Source of the DNA: Clostridiales bacterium
GTDB lineage: Bacteria; Bacillota; Clostridia; Lachnospirales; Lachnospiraceae
Direction of reading: 5' to 3'
DNA: 8,043 nt
NCBI GenBank assembly: GCA_019423795.1
Contig: JAHZAT010000028.1
Location: 1-8,043 of the forward strand
Shown here: positions 1 to 4,729 of the stretch, piece by piece
Numbering within the stretch: position 1 is the stretch's first letter
Layout of the letters: every line of letters starts with the position of its first letter
Made by a program: the position numbers and the translations under genes
The notes under the pieces: generated by a model
Databases searched by the model: none
What the model was told of the DNA's origin: nothing
Seen by the model: the letters and a program-made list of their open reading frames with translations, nothing else

Positions 1-1147
1 TAACTTCTCCAGTTGCTTTCATCTGAGTTGTCAGAGTACGTTTTGCATGAATAAATTTATCAAATGGAAGTCTTGGCATTTTCACTACACAATAGTCAAG
101 CATTGGCTCAAAACTTGCATACGTTTTCTTTGTTACCGCATTTTCGATTTCATCTAATGTATATCCAATCGCGATCTTGGCTGTTACTTTCGCGATTGGG
201 TATCCTGTTGCTTTGGAAGCTAACGCTGAAGAACGGCTTACTCGAGGGTTTACCTCAATAACACAATATTCAAAGCTGTCTGGATTTAATGCATACTGTA
301 CGTTACATCCACCATGAACGTCTAATTCTGTGATGATATTTAATGCAGATGTACGAAGCATCTGGTATTCTTTATCTCCTAATGTCTGAGATGGAGCAAC
401 TACGATACTGTCTCCTGTATGAACACCAACTGGGTCGATGTTTTCCATGTTACAGATTGTAATACATGTTCCATTTTCGTCACGCATTACTTCGTATTCG
501 ACTTCTTTCCATCCACCAATGTAACGTTCTACTAATACTTCCCCTACACGGCTTAAACGAAGACCATTTTCAAGGATTGTCTCTAATTCTTCCTGATTGT
601 GGGCGATTCCTCCACCACTTCCTCCAAGTGTATATGCTGGACGAAGTACGGCTGGATATCCGATCACTTTGGCGAATTCTACTCCATCTTCTACAGTTTT
701 AACAACCTGTCCTGCTGCGATCGGTTCTCCGATCTTTTCCATTGTCTGTTGGAATTCCAGGCGGTCTTCTGCTTTCTTAATTGTTGATGGAGATGTACCG
801 ATCAGTTTCACTCCAGATTTTTCAAGATATCCGCTTTCTACTAATTCCATTGCAAGGTTTAAGGCTGCCTGTCCACCAAGTGTTGGAAGGATACTGTCTG
901 GTTTTTCTTTTTCGATGATCTTTTCAATGACAGGAGCTGTTAATGGCTCAATATATACTTTATCGGCAATATCTTTATCTGTCATGATTGTTGCAGGGTT
1001 TGAGTTTACTAAAACTACTTCCACTCCTTCTTCCTGAAGTGCTCTACAAGCCTGTGTTCCTGCATAGTCAAATTCTGCTGCCTGTCCAATGACGATTGGT
1101 CCTGACCCGATTACAAGTACTTTCTTTATATCTTCTCTCTTAGGCAT
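1..1147 (-). CDS. carB: Carbamoyl-phosphate synthase large subunit, N-terminal part (cut by window edge)
   Basis: The large subunit uses ammonia from the CarA glutaminase, bicarbonate and two ATP to make carbamoyl phosphate for pyrimidine and arginine synthesis. Only the first 382 codons lie in the window; the usual length is about 1060-1080 residues. The N-terminus reads MPKREDIKKVLVIGSGPIVI and continues with GQAAEFDYAGTQACRAL, then SNPATIMTD, all typical of the pre-ATP-grasp domain. The first ATP-grasp (carboxyphosphate) domain follows: RPAYTLGGSGGG, GWKEVEYEVMRD, NMENIDPVGVHTGDSIVVAPSQTL, and the metal/nucleotide stretch VIEVNPRVSRSSALASKATG. The last visible residues, TTQMKATGEV, match the usual order, so no frameshift is seen. 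The ATG (1145-1147) lies inside the end of carA, and the AAAGGAG sequence before it is within carA coding sequence, so translation is probably coupled. The family call is certain; the rest of the gene is not visible. Confidence 0.97.
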   Translation of the reverse strand, partial: MPKREDIKKVLVIGSGPIVIGQAAEFDYAGTQACRALQEEGVEVVLVNSNPATIMTDKDIADKVYIEPLTAPVIEKIIEKEKPDSILPTLGGQAALNLAMELVESGYLEKSGVKLIGTSPSTIKKAEDRLEFQQTMEKIGEPIAAGQVVKTVEDGVEFAKVIGYPAVLRPAYTLGGSGGGIAHNQEELETILENGLRLSRVGEVLVERYIGGWKEVEYEVMRDENGTCITICNMENIDPVGVHTGDSIVVAPSQTLGDKEYQMLRTSALNIITELDVHGGCNVQYALNPDSFEYCVIEVNPRVSRSSALASKATGYPIAKVTAKIAIGYTLDEIENAVTKKTYASFEPMLDYCVVKMPRLPFDKFIHAKRTLTTQMKATGEV

Positions 1148-2219
1148 TTTTTGCTCCTTTCATTCTATCCATAAATTCATCAAATAAATAATTGGTATCC
1201 TGTGGTCCAGGACATGCTTCTGGATGGAACTGAACTGTTCGAATATTTTTATTTTTATAGTCTAATCCTTCGATTGTTTTATCATTTACATTAATAAAGG
1301 AAACTTCTGCAACATCTGGATCGATTGTTTCTTCTTTGATCACATATCCGTGGTTCTGAGAAGAAATGTAAACTCGTCCGCTCTTTAAATCTTTGACCGG
1401 ATGATTTCCTCCACGATGTCCCCAACGCATTTTTTCTGTGTCTGCACCTGTTGCAAGTGCCATTAACTGATGTCCTAAACAAATTGCAAAAATTGGTACT
1501 TCACTGTCATATAACTTCTTGATCTCTTTGATGATCTCTACACATTCTTTTGGATCTCCAGGTCCGTTTGATAACATAATTCCATCTGGATCATCTCCTA
1601 AGATTTCTTCCGCTGTTGTATCTGCAGGATAAACTGTAACGTCACATCCACGTTTTTGTAAAGAACGGATAATATTATTTTTTGTTCCAAGATCTAATAA
1701 TGCAACTTTAAATCCATCTCCAGGAAAATGTTCTTTTTCTGTTCTTGAAACAGTTTTTACTGCATTTGTCACTCTGTATTCTTTTAATTTTGGAAGGATT
1801 TCATCTAAATTAAAATTAGGATTTGTAGTGATCATTCCACCCATGCATCCGTGCTCTCTTAAGATCTTTGTGATTGCTCTTGTGTCAACACCACAAACAC
1901 CTGGGATATCATGTTCTTTTAGATAATCTTCTAAGTCTTCTTCCCTTCGGAAGTTACTTGAAGTTCTTGAGATTTCTCTTACGATAAAGGCTGAATGCCA
2001 AGGTTTTTCAGATTCGATGTCCTCTAGACATACTCCATAGTTTCCAATCAGTGGATAAGTCATTACGACTCCCTGTCCCTGATAGGAAGGGTCTGTTAAT
2101 ACTTCTAAATAACCTGTCATGGAAGTATTAAATACGACTTCACAGATCACTTCTTTTTGGGCTCCAAAACTTTTCCCCTCAAATACGTGTCCGTCTTCCA
2201 ATATCAAAAATGCGTTCAT
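1140..2219 (-). CDS. carA: Carbamoyl-phosphate synthase small (glutamine amidotransferase) subunit
   Basis: CarA hydrolyses glutamine and channels ammonia to CarB. The protein is 359 residues, a normal length, when started at MNAFLILEDGH. An in-frame ATG 27 bp upstream (2246) would give 368 residues, but it lies upstream of the AGGAGG at 2229-2234, and that Shine-Dalgarno sits 9 bp before the ATG at 2219, so the shorter start is chosen. The N-terminal small-subunit domain shows FNTSMTGYLEVLTDPSYQGQ, and CGVDTRAITKILR follows at about residues 109-121. The class I glutaminase domain follows: SNGPGDP, the nucleophile elbow AICLGHQ (Cys247), and the QFHPEA motif supplying His332 and Glu334, so the triad is complete. 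The gene is second to last in a queH-carA-carB row on one strand. Its own promoter and leader upstream suggest control separate from queH. It overlaps carB by 8 bp. Confidence 0.97.
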   Translation of the reverse strand: MNAFLILEDGHVFEGKSFGAQKEVICEVVFNTSMTGYLEVLTDPSYQGQGVVMTYPLIGNYGVCLEDIESEKPWHSAFIVREISRTSSNFRREEDLEDYLKEHDIPGVCGVDTRAITKILREHGCMGGMITTNPNFNLDEILPKLKEYRVTNAVKTVSRTEKEHFPGDGFKVALLDLGTKNNIIRSLQKRGCDVTVYPADTTAEEILGDDPDGIMLSNGPGDPKECVEIIKEIKKLYDSEVPIFAICLGHQLMALATGADTEKMRWGHRGGNHPVKDLKSGRVYISSQNHGYVIKEETIDPDVAEVSFINVNDKTIEGLDYKNKNIRTVQFHPEACPGPQDTNYLFDEFMDRMKGAKNA

Positions 2220-2228
2220 GTAATTTTT

Positions 2229-2234
2229 CCTCCT
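2229..2234 (-). promoter_or_regulatory. Ribosome binding site that fixes the carA start
   Basis: On the minus strand AGGAGG lies 9 bp before the ATG at 2219. The upstream in-frame ATG at 2246 would make this Shine-Dalgarno part of the coding sequence (Arg-Arg codons), which argues against that longer start. Confidence 0.85.
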
Positions 2235-2256
2235 AAAAAGTCTCATTCATAGGGTA

Positions 2257-2287
2257 TATAGTAGAAAAGACTAACTTTCTACCTATA
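2257..2287 (-). promoter_or_regulatory. carA leader hairpin C (next to the Shine-Dalgarno)
   Basis: On the minus strand TATAGGTAGAAA pairs with TTTCTACTATA around an 8-nt loop. This gives 11 bp with one bulged G. It ends 22 bp upstream of the carA AGGAGG. No U-run follows, so it does not look like a terminator. It may be part of a leader switch or just mRNA structure; function is inferred only. Confidence 0.5.
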
Positions 2288-2288
2288 G

Positions 2289-2315
2289 AATAAGGGTTTG
2301 CTCATAACCCTTATT
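2289..2315 (-). promoter_or_regulatory. carA leader hairpin B (perfect 10-bp stem)
   Basis: AATAAGGGTT and AACCCTTATT are perfectly complementary around a 7-nt loop. The TAA stop of the possible 23-codon upstream ORF lies in the first arm as read on the minus strand. No T-run follows on the minus strand, so a classical terminator is not supported. Confidence 0.55.
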
Positions 2316-2382
2316 GTTTGTATAAAAAAAAGAAATATCCTAAAATAAAAATTACGAAGCTAAGTATTGGAAATTCAGCCAT
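2311..2382 (-). CDS. Possible 23-residue single-membrane-span microprotein in the carA leader
   Basis: An ATG at 2382 opens a 23-codon frame ending in TAA at 2311. It starts MAEFP, has a continuous hydrophobic middle of about 16 residues rich in Ile, Leu and Phe with one Gly, and ends YKQ. This is a single-helix layout with a negative N-terminus and a positive C-terminus. GGAAGGA lies about 4-5 nt before the ATG. The frame sits wholly inside the carA transcript leader, and the ATG is in the loop of hairpin A. The composition is partly a by-product of a T-rich strand, since TTT/ATT codons give Phe/Ile, so it may be chance. No known family is recognised. It could be a leader peptide, a small membrane protein, or not translated at all. 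Confidence 0.3.
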   Translation of the reverse strand: MAEFPILSFVIFILGYFFFLYKQ

Positions 2383-2398
2383 TTTGTCCTTCCAATAC
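2364..2398 (-). promoter_or_regulatory. carA leader hairpin A, masking the start of the leader ORF
   Basis: On the minus strand GTATTGGAA pairs perfectly with TTCCAATAC (9 bp) around a 17-nt loop. The loop contains the ATG of the possible microprotein, and the GGAA of its Shine-Dalgarno is partly in the stem. The motif does not match the PyrR-binding loop as I know it. Confidence 0.5.
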
Positions 2399-2444
2399 CT
2401 GGGTCATTTTTTATTTCAGAAATATTTCTCTACAAATTGTAAAA

Positions 2445-2473
2445 ATTTTATCATAAATTTTTTGTCGTTGCAA
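2445..2473 (-). promoter_or_regulatory. Probable sigma-A promoter of carAB
   Basis: On the minus strand TTGCAA (2468-2473), a 17-bp spacer and TAAAAT (2445-2450) form a near-consensus promoter. Transcription would start near 2440, giving a leader of about 220 nt before carA. A perfect 12-bp palindrome, AGAAATATTTCT (2418-2429), lies at about +11 to +22 and could be an operator or the first leader structure. The -35 lies less than 25 bp past the queH stop. Confidence 0.65.
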
Positions 2474-2491
2474 GTACTTTTTTGTATTTTT

Positions 2492-3133
2492 CTACATTTT
2501 TTCTATGTTTTTTTGTTTGTTCATCCGTTCTTCACTTTCTCGCTTCGAGAAAATGCAACCGCAGAAATTCTGGCGATACAGATTATATTCTTTGGATAAC
2601 TGAATAGATCTCTGGTAGCCACCTTTCTTTTTAAAATCTGATGGCAGAAATTCTACGCCCAAAAGTTCTCCTGCTTTCTGTCCTAATTCATTCAGCCATG
2701 ATGCGTTTTTTAATGGGCTGATCGTAAGTGTTGTTGTGAAATAATCGTATCCACCTTCTTTGGCAAGTTTCGCTGCCTGATCTAGTCTTAGTTTGTAGCA
2801 GCGATAACATCTCTTGCCACCTTCTGGTTCCTGTTCGTAGCCCTTTGCCATATCAAAAAACGTCTGTGGATCATATCCTGCATCAATTACTTCAATTGGA
2901 AGATTCATTTCATTGACCAGACGCTGCTGCTCATGAACTCTTTTTTCGTATTCTTCCTTGGAATCGATGTTTGGGTTGTAGTAGTCGATGGTGATGTCGA
3001 AATACTGAGAGAGGTATTCCAGAACGTAGCTGCTACATGGAGCACAACAACTATGCAGTAGCAATGTTGGTTTCGTTTCTCCTAAATTTTCGATTACTTT
3101 ATCTAATTGCTTTTGGTAATTTATTTTGTTCAT
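2492..3133 (-). CDS. queH: Epoxyqueuosine reductase QueH
   Basis: QueH (former DUF208) catalyses the last step of tRNA queuosine synthesis, reducing epoxyqueuosine to queuosine in the wobble position of GUN anticodon tRNAs. It is the cobalamin-independent alternative to QueG. The 213-residue protein shows the family's cysteine sets in order: HSCCAPCS (Cys29, Cys30, Cys33), the Glu/Gly-rich stretch GGKRCYRCYKLRL (Cys109, Cys112), TTTLTISPLKN at 133-143, and the terminal FCGCIFS (Cys191, Cys193). These cysteines are expected to bind the iron-sulfur cluster and support the redox chemistry. The last 15 or so residues after SKRE are a charged tail of little conservation. The start ATG at 3133 has only a weak upstream purine stretch (AGAAAGAGA). 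No intrinsic terminator separates the stop from the carAB promoter, so some readthrough into carAB is possible. Confidence 0.95.
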   Translation of the reverse strand: MNKINYQKQLDKVIENLGETKPTLLLHSCCAPCSSYVLEYLSQYFDITIDYYNPNIDSKEEYEKRVHEQQRLVNEMNLPIEVIDAGYDPQTFFDMAKGYEQEPEGGKRCYRCYKLRLDQAAKLAKEGGYDYFTTTLTISPLKNASWLNELGQKAGELLGVEFLPSDFKKKGGYQRSIQLSKEYNLYRQNFCGCIFSKRESEERMNKQKNIEKM

Positions 3134-3152
3134 TAATTATCTCTTTCTGGTC

Positions 3153-3269
3153 TTATTTTTCTCTTTTAAGTGGTCCCGCAAGAAGTCTGTCTACATCTTG
3201 TTCCTGCAGCATACCATAAGACTCAAATCCATTCTCCATCTTCAAATAAATAACTGCATACATAGACAT
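3153..3269 (-). pseudogene. Orphan 38-codon tail just upstream of queH
   Basis: A minus-strand frame from ATG 3269 to TAA 3153 reads through ENGFESYGMLQEQDVDRLL and ends AGPLKREK. The last 28 residues look like the soluble end of a real protein, while the first 10 overlap, in another frame, the hydrophobic sensor fragment. No convincing Shine-Dalgarno precedes the ATG. The stop is 19 bp before the queH ATG, an operon-like spacing. The likeliest reading is the C-terminal remnant of a gene that once preceded queH and was joined by deletion to a sensor remnant. A small expressed protein is the alternative. I recognise no family. Confidence 0.35.
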
Positions 3270-3477
3270 GAAAAAAGAACATGATCACATCACTCAATAT
3301 AAATACCATAAAATTGCTGATACGCACCATATAATATCCAAGACTTCCTACACATCCACGAAATATATACGCAAGTGCATCATTAAAAAGAAGGATTGCC
3401 GTAAAGAACTGCATCAACTGCAGCCATTTCCTTTCCGTAAAACTTTTACTTTCTTTAATTAAACATACTATACCACA
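3223..3477 (-). pseudogene. Fragment of a multi-span membrane sensor (GGDEF/kinase input-domain type)
   Basis: The open frame reads ERKWLQLMQFFTAILLFNDA, then YIFRG, then GYYMVRISNFMVFILSD followed by a second hydrophobic run (VIMFFFHVYVCSYLF), and stops after FEDGEWI. The pattern of Ala-Phe-Arg-Gly, then Tyr-Tyr-Met-Val-Arg-Ile-Ser-Asn-Phe, then a long span resembles the membrane input region of clostridial GGDEF diguanylate cyclases and related sensors (recalled pattern, not a search). Those proteins have several more spans and a cytoplasmic catalytic domain, all absent here. The frame is open upstream to about 3477 without an obvious start; TTG 3417 or the following ATG could start it, with AAAGGAAA some 10 nt upstream. 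It is read as a remnant truncated at least at its C-terminus. Confidence 0.5.
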
Positions 3478-3499
3478 CTTTTTTTTAAAAAACCATAAA

Positions 3500-3867
3500 T
3501 CATTTACTTCGGATCAAATAATACATCACACATCCCGTCATGCATGAAAAATTCCTGTCAAAAGCCCTGCACCTGCCGCAAAGAAAGATGAAAAAACTGT
3601 ACTGTTGAGATAAAAGCTGCGATATAAATCACTTGTGTATCATATGAAAAACAAGTCACAACGAATCTTCGAAATATAAACAGTACGACAACCAATCCTG
3701 TGATCAATTCTGTCTGATATATGACTGTCTTTTTGAGAAATACCAAATCCTGCAAGAACATAGTCTCCATATTTCATTGCATAATAATTAAACATAAGAC
3801 TCGAAATGATCAACAAACCATCAAGAATCATCGCAAATAATCCTACAGAAAAAATTTCTTTTAACAT
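3500..3867 (-). pseudogene. Decayed MATE-family efflux transporter
   Basis: Three successive minus-strand frames carry pieces of one membrane protein. The first (from ATG 3867) reads MLKEIFSVGLFAMILDGLL, then SSLMFNYYAMKYGDYVLAGF and GISQK, typical of the start of a MATE repeat. The second (about 3735-3590) has ELITGLVVVLFIF and CFSYDTQVIYIAAFISTVQF, like the MATE span before and after the loop. The third (3594-3538) gives FSSFFAAGAGLLTGIFHA and a stop. Further scraps without an open frame follow to about 3500. The usual repeat that should lie between the first two pieces, including the GYNYG-like motif, is absent, and so is the N-terminal half, so the gene has deletions and at least two frameshifts. 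It lies downstream of marR on the same strand, an arrangement common for MarR-regulated exporters. The family call rests on pattern memory. Confidence 0.6.
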
Positions 3868-3870
3868 TGC

Positions 3871-3909
3871 TAAGTCCTATGGAGTCCTTTTTCTTCTCCA
3901 TAGGACTTA
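3871..3909 (-). terminator. Perfect 14-bp inverted repeat downstream of marR
   Basis: TAAGTCCTATGGAG (3871-3884) and CTCCATAGGACTTA (3896-3909) are exactly complementary around an 11-nt loop. It begins 32 bp after the marR stop and ends 3 bp before the ATG of the MATE remnant. A clear T-run is missing on the minus strand, so it is an atypical terminator or a retained palindromic element. It separates marR from the exporter remnant it may once have been cotranscribed with. Confidence 0.55.
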
Positions 3910-3941
3910 TCTCTATATTTCTATAGTGCTTTCTTATTATT

Positions 3942-4472
3942 CTATTTATCTTCTCCTTGGAATTGGTCCATCATAATCTGGAGAAAAACGTTCTGTCCCT
4001 GGAAGATCTTCTGGAGCTGTTCCTCTACCACTTTCTCAAATTGTTCTCGTTCCATATGTAACTGAATTCTTTCCATCCACTCATATGCTTCCTGATCTAA
4101 TTGGTTTCCAACCATTTCTTCCAGCGAGGAAAGAATTCGATCAATGTAGGAAGAAAATTGCTCTAATTCTTCATTGGTCAGACATACGATCATAACCCGT
4201 TTGTCTTCTTTTGATGGTTTTCTTTTAACATATCCACTTTTTTCAAGTTTCTTTAACAACTCATTTAATGACTGCTGTTTAATTCCTAAGAGATATGCCA
4301 TATCTTTCGTCGCAATCTCTGGCTGAATCTTAAGTAATGCAAGAACTCTTCCCTGTCCTTCATTTCTATTTTCATAAATATTGTGTTCCTTACAATTCAT
4401 CATCTGATAACGCCTTAAAAGCCATTGAAGAGTCATTAGCTTTTTGTAAATATCTTTATACATCTCATCCAT
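3942..4472 (-). CDS. MarR-family winged-helix transcriptional regulator
   Basis: The 176-residue protein has a MarR-type DNA-binding core at about residues 39-100. GQGRVLALLKIQPEIATKDM begins the fold, AYLLGIKQQSLNELLKKLEK is the recognition helix-turn-helix, and SGYVKRKPSKEDKRVMIVCL is the wing with the conserved DKR pattern (Asp90, Arg92). Helices before and after would form the dimer interface. The C-terminal 50 residues are rich in Glu and Gln and make the protein longer than the usual 140-150 residues. The ATG at 4472 is supported by AAGGA 7 nt upstream. It probably represses its own promoter and a neighbouring exporter, now a MATE remnant. The ligand is unknown. It is divergent from htpG, sharing the 257-bp control region. 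Confidence 0.9.
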   Translation of the reverse strand: MDEMYKDIYKKLMTLQWLLRRYQMMNCKEHNIYENRNEGQGRVLALLKIQPEIATKDMAYLLGIKQQSLNELLKKLEKSGYVKRKPSKEDKRVMIVCLTNEELEQFSSYIDRILSSLEEMVGNQLDQEAYEWMERIQLHMEREQFEKVVEEQLQKIFQGQNVFLQIMMDQFQGEDK

Positions 4473-4492
4473 TTGTTTTTCCTTCTTTATTT

Positions 4493-4510
4493 TATACAGA
4501 TACTTGTATA
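4493..4510. promoter_or_regulatory. Candidate MarR operator (18-bp palindrome at the marR start point)
   Basis: TATACA-GATACT-TGTATA has perfect 6-bp arms. It overlaps the predicted marR transcription start, about 20-38 bp before the marR ATG. A 14-bp part of it recurs in inverted orientation at 4573-4586 with one mismatch. Size and symmetry fit MarR-family operators. The link to this particular MarR is inferred. Confidence 0.5.
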
Positions 4511-4515
4511 TTTAT

Positions 4516-4544
4516 ATATTACTGGTACCTGTTATATGTGTCAG
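4516..4544 (-). promoter_or_regulatory. Probable marR promoter
   Basis: On the minus strand CTGACA (4539-4544), a 17-bp spacer and TAATAT (4516-4521) precede marR. The start point would be near 4509, inside the 18-bp palindrome. The inverted pair TACCTGT (4526-4532) and ACAGGTA (4554-4560) brackets the -35 box. Confidence 0.6.
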
Positions 4545-4572
4545 GCATTTTTTACAGGTAGCTGTAGAATTA

Positions 4573-4586
4573 ACAAGTATATGTAT
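4573..4586. promoter_or_regulatory. Second copy of the candidate MarR site
   Basis: ACAAGTATATGTAT matches, at 13 of 14 positions, the reverse-strand sequence of 4494-4507. It lies 2 bp upstream of the CIRCE element, between marR and htpG. It may let the regulator act from two sites by looping, or touch htpG expression; both are inference. Confidence 0.4.
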
Positions 4587-4588
4587 TA

Positions 4589-4615
4589 TTAGCACTCTTT
4601 TTTATTGAGTGCTAA
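4589..4615. promoter_or_regulatory. CIRCE element (HrcA operator)
   Basis: TTAGCACTC (4589-4597), nine bases and GAGTGCTAA (4607-4615) form an exact copy of the CIRCE consensus. HrcA binds it to repress class I heat-shock genes, classically groES-groEL and hrcA-grpE-dnaK. Here it lies upstream of htpG, 7 bp before the -35 of the best promoter, rather than between promoter and start codon. It is also about 45 bp upstream of the marR -35. Confidence 0.95.
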
Positions 4616-4622
4616 TTTTTAC

Positions 4623-4651
4623 TTGACTTTTATCAACTTTGGTTCTACAAT
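4623..4651 (+). promoter_or_regulatory. Probable sigma-A promoter of htpG
   Basis: TTGACT (4623-4628), a 17-bp spacer and TACAAT (4646-4651) form a good promoter. The start would be near 4658, with a 5' leader of about 72 nt. A second TTGACA at 4672-4677 has its best -10 (TAAAAT, 4698) at 20 bp and is less likely. Confidence 0.65.
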
Positions 4652-4664
4652 AACATTTATAAAA

Positions 4665-4683
4665 GTTCTATTTGACATAGAAC
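4665..4683 (+). promoter_or_regulatory. Small inverted repeat in the htpG leader
   Basis: GTTCTAT and ATAGAAC are perfect 7-bp arms around TTGAC. It would form a hairpin at about +8 to +26 of the htpG mRNA, or an operator around the alternative TTGACA box. The half-site GTTCTA also occurs at 4642-4647 in the promoter. Confidence 0.4.
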
Positions 4684-4729
4684 ACTTAAAATAAGACTAA
4701 AATATTTTTAAATAAAGGAGTGTAACATT

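Larger units (their letters stand above)
3134..3941 (-). other. Decayed-gene block between queH and marR
   Basis: About 800 bp contain no convincing intact gene. The block holds the orphan tail (3153-3269), the sensor fragment (to about 3477), the MATE remnant (3500-3867) and the 14-bp inverted repeat. All readable pieces are on the minus strand, as are the flanking genes. A TATAGT-like -10 lies upstream of the sensor fragment (near 3470) without a good -35. Confidence 0.55.

Noticed and set aside
597..1037. 146-codon plus-strand frame opposite carB
   Set aside because: It is antisense to strongly conserved carB coding sequence and matches nothing I recognise, so it is a shadow frame.
2220..2246. 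Longer carA start at 2246 (368 residues)
   Set aside because: The AGGAGG would lie inside the coding region, and the nine extra residues (MRLFRRKNY) look like translated leader.
2378..2410. A 10-codon frame MTQVLEGQNG in the carA leader
   Set aside because: It has no Shine-Dalgarno, and its end overlaps the start of the better 23-codon frame.
2536..2552. Inverted repeat TTTCTCG-CTT-CGAGAAA in the end of queH as a terminator
   Set aside because: It lies before the stop codon, encodes the normal QueH tail and has no T-run in a useful position.
4672..4703. Second htpG promoter from TTGACA at 4672
   Set aside because: The only good -10 is at 20-bp spacing, worse than the 17-bp pair at 4623-4651.
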